Origin: Alphaproteobacteria bacterium
GTDB lineage: Bacteria > Pseudomonadota > Alphaproteobacteria > Sphingomonadales > Sphingomonadaceae
Direction of reading: 5' to 3'
Length of the DNA: 11,982 nt
Assembly (NCBI GenBank): GCA_020249025.1
Contig: JADCGM010000130.1
Coordinates: 1-11,982 of the forward strand
The notes beneath the pieces were generated by a model. It was not told the origin of the DNA, did no database searches, and worked only from the letters and a program-made list of their open reading frames with translations. Positions 8,090-11,982 of this stretch are shown piece after piece (positions within the stretch are counted from its first letter, which is position 1; each line of letters opens with the position of its first letter). A program made the translations under genes and the position numbers.

Positions 8090-8608
8090 ATGGAGCCCAT
8101 CGGCCGCCCCGTCATCGCCTTCGTCGTCGCCCGCGCCGACAACGGCGTCATCGGCCGCGACAACGCCTTGCCCTGGCACCTTCCCGAAGACCTCAAGCAT
8201 TTCAAGCGGCTGACGGTCGGCAAGCCGATCCTGATGGGCCGCAAGACCTTCGAGTCGATCGGCAAGCCGCTGCCCGGCCGCCACAACATCGTGCTGACCC
8301 GCGATCCCGCCTGGCGCGCCGAGGGCGTCACCGTCGTTCCCAATCTCGCCGAAGCCATCGCCGCCGCCGGTCTCGACCCGCGCGCCCGCGCGCCCGAGAT
8401 CATGATCGTCGGCGGCGCGCATGTTTATGCCGAAGCGCTGCCCATCGCGACGCGGGTCCATCTGACGGAGGTGCACGCGGCGCCCGAGGGCGACACGATC
8501 CTCCCGGCCTTCGATCCCGCCGTCTGGCGCGAGACGGTGCGGGAGGATCACCCGGCCGCGGACGGACGCCCCGCCTACAGCTTCGTGACGCTGGAGCGGC
8601 GGGGGTAG
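8090..8608 (+). CDS. folA: dihydrofolate reductase
   Basis: FolA reduces dihydrofolate to tetrahydrofolate with NADPH, regenerating the cofactor that ThyA oxidises; it is the target of trimethoprim. The 172-residue protein has the canonical order: VIAFVVARADNGVIGRDNALPW, with the catalytic acid D34 (equivalent to E. coli D27) in HLPEDLKHFK; then the NADPH-binding MGRKTFESIG at 49-58, PLPGRHNIVLTR at 60-71, and IMIVGGAHVY with the GG pair at 108-109. ATG 8090 fits the family N-terminus. A TTG at 8054 overlapping the tamB stop would add twelve residues not typical of the family, and its AAGGA lies only three bases away. The ribosome-binding site before 8090 is weak, so translation may depend on coupling with tamB, which ends 32 bases upstream. 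Confidence 0.97.
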   Translation: MEPIGRPVIAFVVARADNGVIGRDNALPWHLPEDLKHFKRLTVGKPILMGRKTFESIGKPLPGRHNIVLTRDPAWRAEGVTVVPNLAEAIAAAGLDPRARAPEIMIVGGAHVYAEALPIATRVHLTEVHAAPEGDTILPAFDPAVWRETVREDHPAADGRPAYSFVTLERRG

Positions 8609-8616
8609 GAGCCGGC

Positions 8617-8652
8617 GTCCGGCCGCAGAGGCGGCGGCGGTTCGGGCCGGAC
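8617..8652 (+). other. hairpin in the folA 3' region without a T-run
   Basis: GTCCGGCC at 8617-8624 is perfectly repeated in inverted form at 8645-8652, with a 20-base G-rich loop. It starts eight bases after the folA stop and has no T-run behind it. It could stabilise the 3' end of the plus-strand messenger or be chance in GC-rich sequence. Confidence 0.35.
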
Positions 8653-8681
8653 ACGGGCGCCTCAGAACCATCCCCCCACCG

Positions 8682-8714
8682 AAAAGGGGCGGCCCGTTGC
8701 CGGACCGCCCCCTT
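8682..8714 (-). terminator. rho-independent terminator for pnp, shared with convergent folA
   Basis: GGGGCGG at 8686-8692 pairs with CCGCCCC at 8705-8711, and an inner CCG/CGG (8694-8696 with 8701-8703) closes a TTGC tetraloop. Read on the minus strand, the hairpin starts about 20 bases after the pnp stop and runs into TTTTC (complement of 8681-8685), the usual intrinsic-terminator form. Read on the plus strand, it is followed by a much weaker CTTCGTT, so it may also end the folA transcript but less efficiently. Confidence 0.75.
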
Positions 8715-8735
8715 CGTTCAGTCGCCTGACGACGT

Positions 8736-11084
<2,349 letters not shown>

Positions 11085-11100
11085 GATTTTCGTTCCTTTC

Positions 11101-11125
11101 GTCCGGGGGCCCTATGCGCCCGGAC
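11101..11125 (-). promoter_or_regulatory. hairpin in the pnp leader next to the ribosome-binding site
   Basis: GTCCGGG at 11101-11107 pairs with CCCGGAC at 11119-11125 around an 11-base loop. On the minus strand it ends three bases before the AAGGA of pnp. In enterobacteria a leader stem-loop of pnp is cut by RNase III and then used by PNPase to repress its own messenger. This stem is in the right place for such control, but nothing in the sequence proves it. Confidence 0.4.
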
Positions 11126-11198
11126 GGCCTGCGGTGGGGCGAGCGCCGGATTGCGCCCTCTTGCCCCGGGGTCGGAGCGGATCGGCCCGCCCCGATAA

Positions 11199-11227
11199 GG
11201 TTCAGGCCCCGCGCGGGGGCCTGAACC
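11199..11227 (-). terminator. perfect 12-bp hairpin in the rpsO-pnp spacer (attenuator, terminator or processing site)
   Basis: GGTTCAGGCCCC at 11199-11210 and GGGGCCTGAACC at 11216-11227 form a flawless 12-bp stem with a five-base loop (GCGCG). On the minus strand the stem begins ten bases after the rpsO stop and is followed by only TTATC, a poor T-run. It could act as a partial terminator that lowers pnp relative to rpsO, as the rpsO terminator does in E. coli, or as a double-stranded ribonuclease site. A weaker ATCGG/CCGAT stem (11181-11196) follows it. The rest of the 153-base spacer holds no gene that I can see. Confidence 0.65.
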
Positions 11228-11237
11228 GAACTCTGGG

Positions 11238-11507
11238 TTACTTGCGGATGCCGAGCTTGCCGATGAGGCTCGTGTAGCGGCCCTCGTCGGTCGACTTCAG
11301 ATAGTCGAGGAGGCGACGGCGCTTGTTGACGAGCATCAGCAGGCCGCGACGCGAGTGATTGTCCTTCGCGTGGCTCTTGAAGTGCTCGGTGAGGTTGGTG
11401 ATGCGCTCCGAAAGGATCGCGACCTGAACCTCGGGCGAACCCGTGTCGCCTTCGGCGCGGGCATGTTCCTGGATGAGCGCGGCCTTGCGCTCGGCAGTGA
11501 TCGACAT
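11238..11507 (-). CDS. rpsO: 30S ribosomal protein S15
   Basis: S15 is a primary binding protein of 16S rRNA in the central domain of the 30S subunit and contributes to an intersubunit bridge. The protein has 89 residues, the universal bacterial length, and shows the family signatures GDTGSPEVQVAILSERI (about 20-36), FKSHAKDNHSRRGLLMLVNKRR (split across about 43-64) and the final YTSLIGKLGIRK. AGAGGAG at 11514-11520 stands six bases before the ATG. Only 14 bases separate it from the truB stop, so it is cotranscribed with truB. S15 represses its own translation in several bacteria by binding its leader, but here the leader lies within truB or its promoter region and no such structure can be assigned. 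Confidence 0.98.
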   Translation of the reverse strand: MSITAERKAALIQEHARAEGDTGSPEVQVAILSERITNLTEHFKSHAKDNHSRRGLLMLVNKRRRLLDYLKSTDEGRYTSLIGKLGIRK

Positions 11508-11521
11508 CGGGGTCTCCTCTG

Positions 11522-11982
11522 TTACAGGTTGAAGCCCCGCACCACCTGCACTCCATCGGCCGAAACCTCGACCAGCGCGACCGGAACAGACCCGGCGGTC
11601 GCGAGATGGAGCCCAGATGTATCGGGGCGTCCGCCGAGCCGCCGCCCCTGTCGGAGCATGACGGCCTCTGCGGGGTCGACGGGGAGGACCGGGATGTCGT
11701 CCAGTCCGGCCGTCAGCGGCAAAAGGGCCTGTTCAAGCGCGCGCCTCTGCCCGAGAGCCTCGACTTTGTCCAGCGGATTCGCCTGTTCGAGCCCGAACGG
11801 GCCCGCGCGCGTACGCCTGAGCATCGCGACATGGCCGACCGTTCCCAGCGCCAGCGCGAGGTCGCGCGCGAGGCTCCGGACATAGGTGCCCTTCGAACAG
11901 GCGACGTCGAGCGTCAGCGCGTCGCGGCTATGGTCGACCACCGTCAGGGCATGGATCGTCACCGCGCGCTCGGCCAGCTCGA
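11522..11982 (-). CDS. truB: tRNA pseudouridine-55 synthase (C-terminal part, runs off the right edge)
   Basis: TruB converts uridine 55 in the T-loop of tRNAs to pseudouridine. About 152 codons of the C-terminal part are present; the frame stays open to the right edge (reading ELAERAVTIHALTVV at the start), so the true start and the catalytic aspartate are outside the window. The family block CSKGTYVRSLARDLALALG is clear, followed by GHVAMLRRTRAGPF and the C-terminal RNA-binding region with HLATAGSVPVALVEV. The stop is TAA at 11522-11524. The order truB-rpsO-pnp, all on this strand, supports the assignment. Confidence 0.95.
   Translation of the reverse strand, partial: ELAERAVTIHALTVVDHSRDALTLDVACSKGTYVRSLARDLALALGTVGHVAMLRRTRAGPFGLEQANPLDKVEALGQRRALEQALLPLTAGLDDIPVLPVDPAEAVMLRQGRRLGGRPDTSGLHLATAGSVPVALVEVSADGVQVVRGFNL

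Overview
The window is GC-rich DNA of an alphaproteobacterium. The style of the acyl-homoserine-lactone synthase, the TamA/TamB pair and the truB-rpsO-pnp order suggest a sphingomonad (Sphingomonadales). That placement is inferred from protein character and base composition, not from a search. Coding is very dense. Long open frames on the non-coding strands, including one of over 5 kb opposite tamA-tamB, come from stop-poor high-GC codon use and are not called as genes.

Left block, plus strand (1-8608): the 3' end of an unidentified gene, then a 20-bp lux-box-like dyad, luxI (AHL synthase, GTG start at 178), a 4-bp-overlapping 84-codon gene of unknown function, thyA (thymidylate synthase), tamA (Omp85-family outer-membrane protein), tamB (envelope-spanning AsmA/TamB-like protein, starting directly on the base after the tamA stop) and folA (dihydrofolate reductase). 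All genes from luxI to folA run the same way, with gaps of 38 bases or less and no obvious internal terminator. ThyA and FolA are the two halves of the dTMP/folate cycle: ThyA oxidises methylene-THF to DHF and FolA reduces DHF again. TamA and TamB form the translocation and assembly module that links inner and outer membranes.

Right block, minus strand (8736-11982): truB (3' part, entering from the right edge), rpsO (ribosomal protein S15) and pnp (polynucleotide phosphorylase), the classic bacterial translation/RNA-decay operon. The rpsO-pnp spacer contains a perfect 12-bp hairpin and a second hairpin next to the pnp ribosome-binding site. PNPase carries an unusual Arg/Gly/Asp/Pro repeat tail. 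The two blocks converge on a strong hairpin at about 8682-8714 with a T-run on the minus side.

Most of the window is core housekeeping sequence. I see no mobile element, CRISPR array, tRNA or clear defence system. The parts most worth a second look are the quorum-sensing corner (lux-box-like dyad, small coupled gene, possible readthrough into thyA-tamAB-folA), the thyA/folA pair split by tamAB, and the repeat tail of PNPase.
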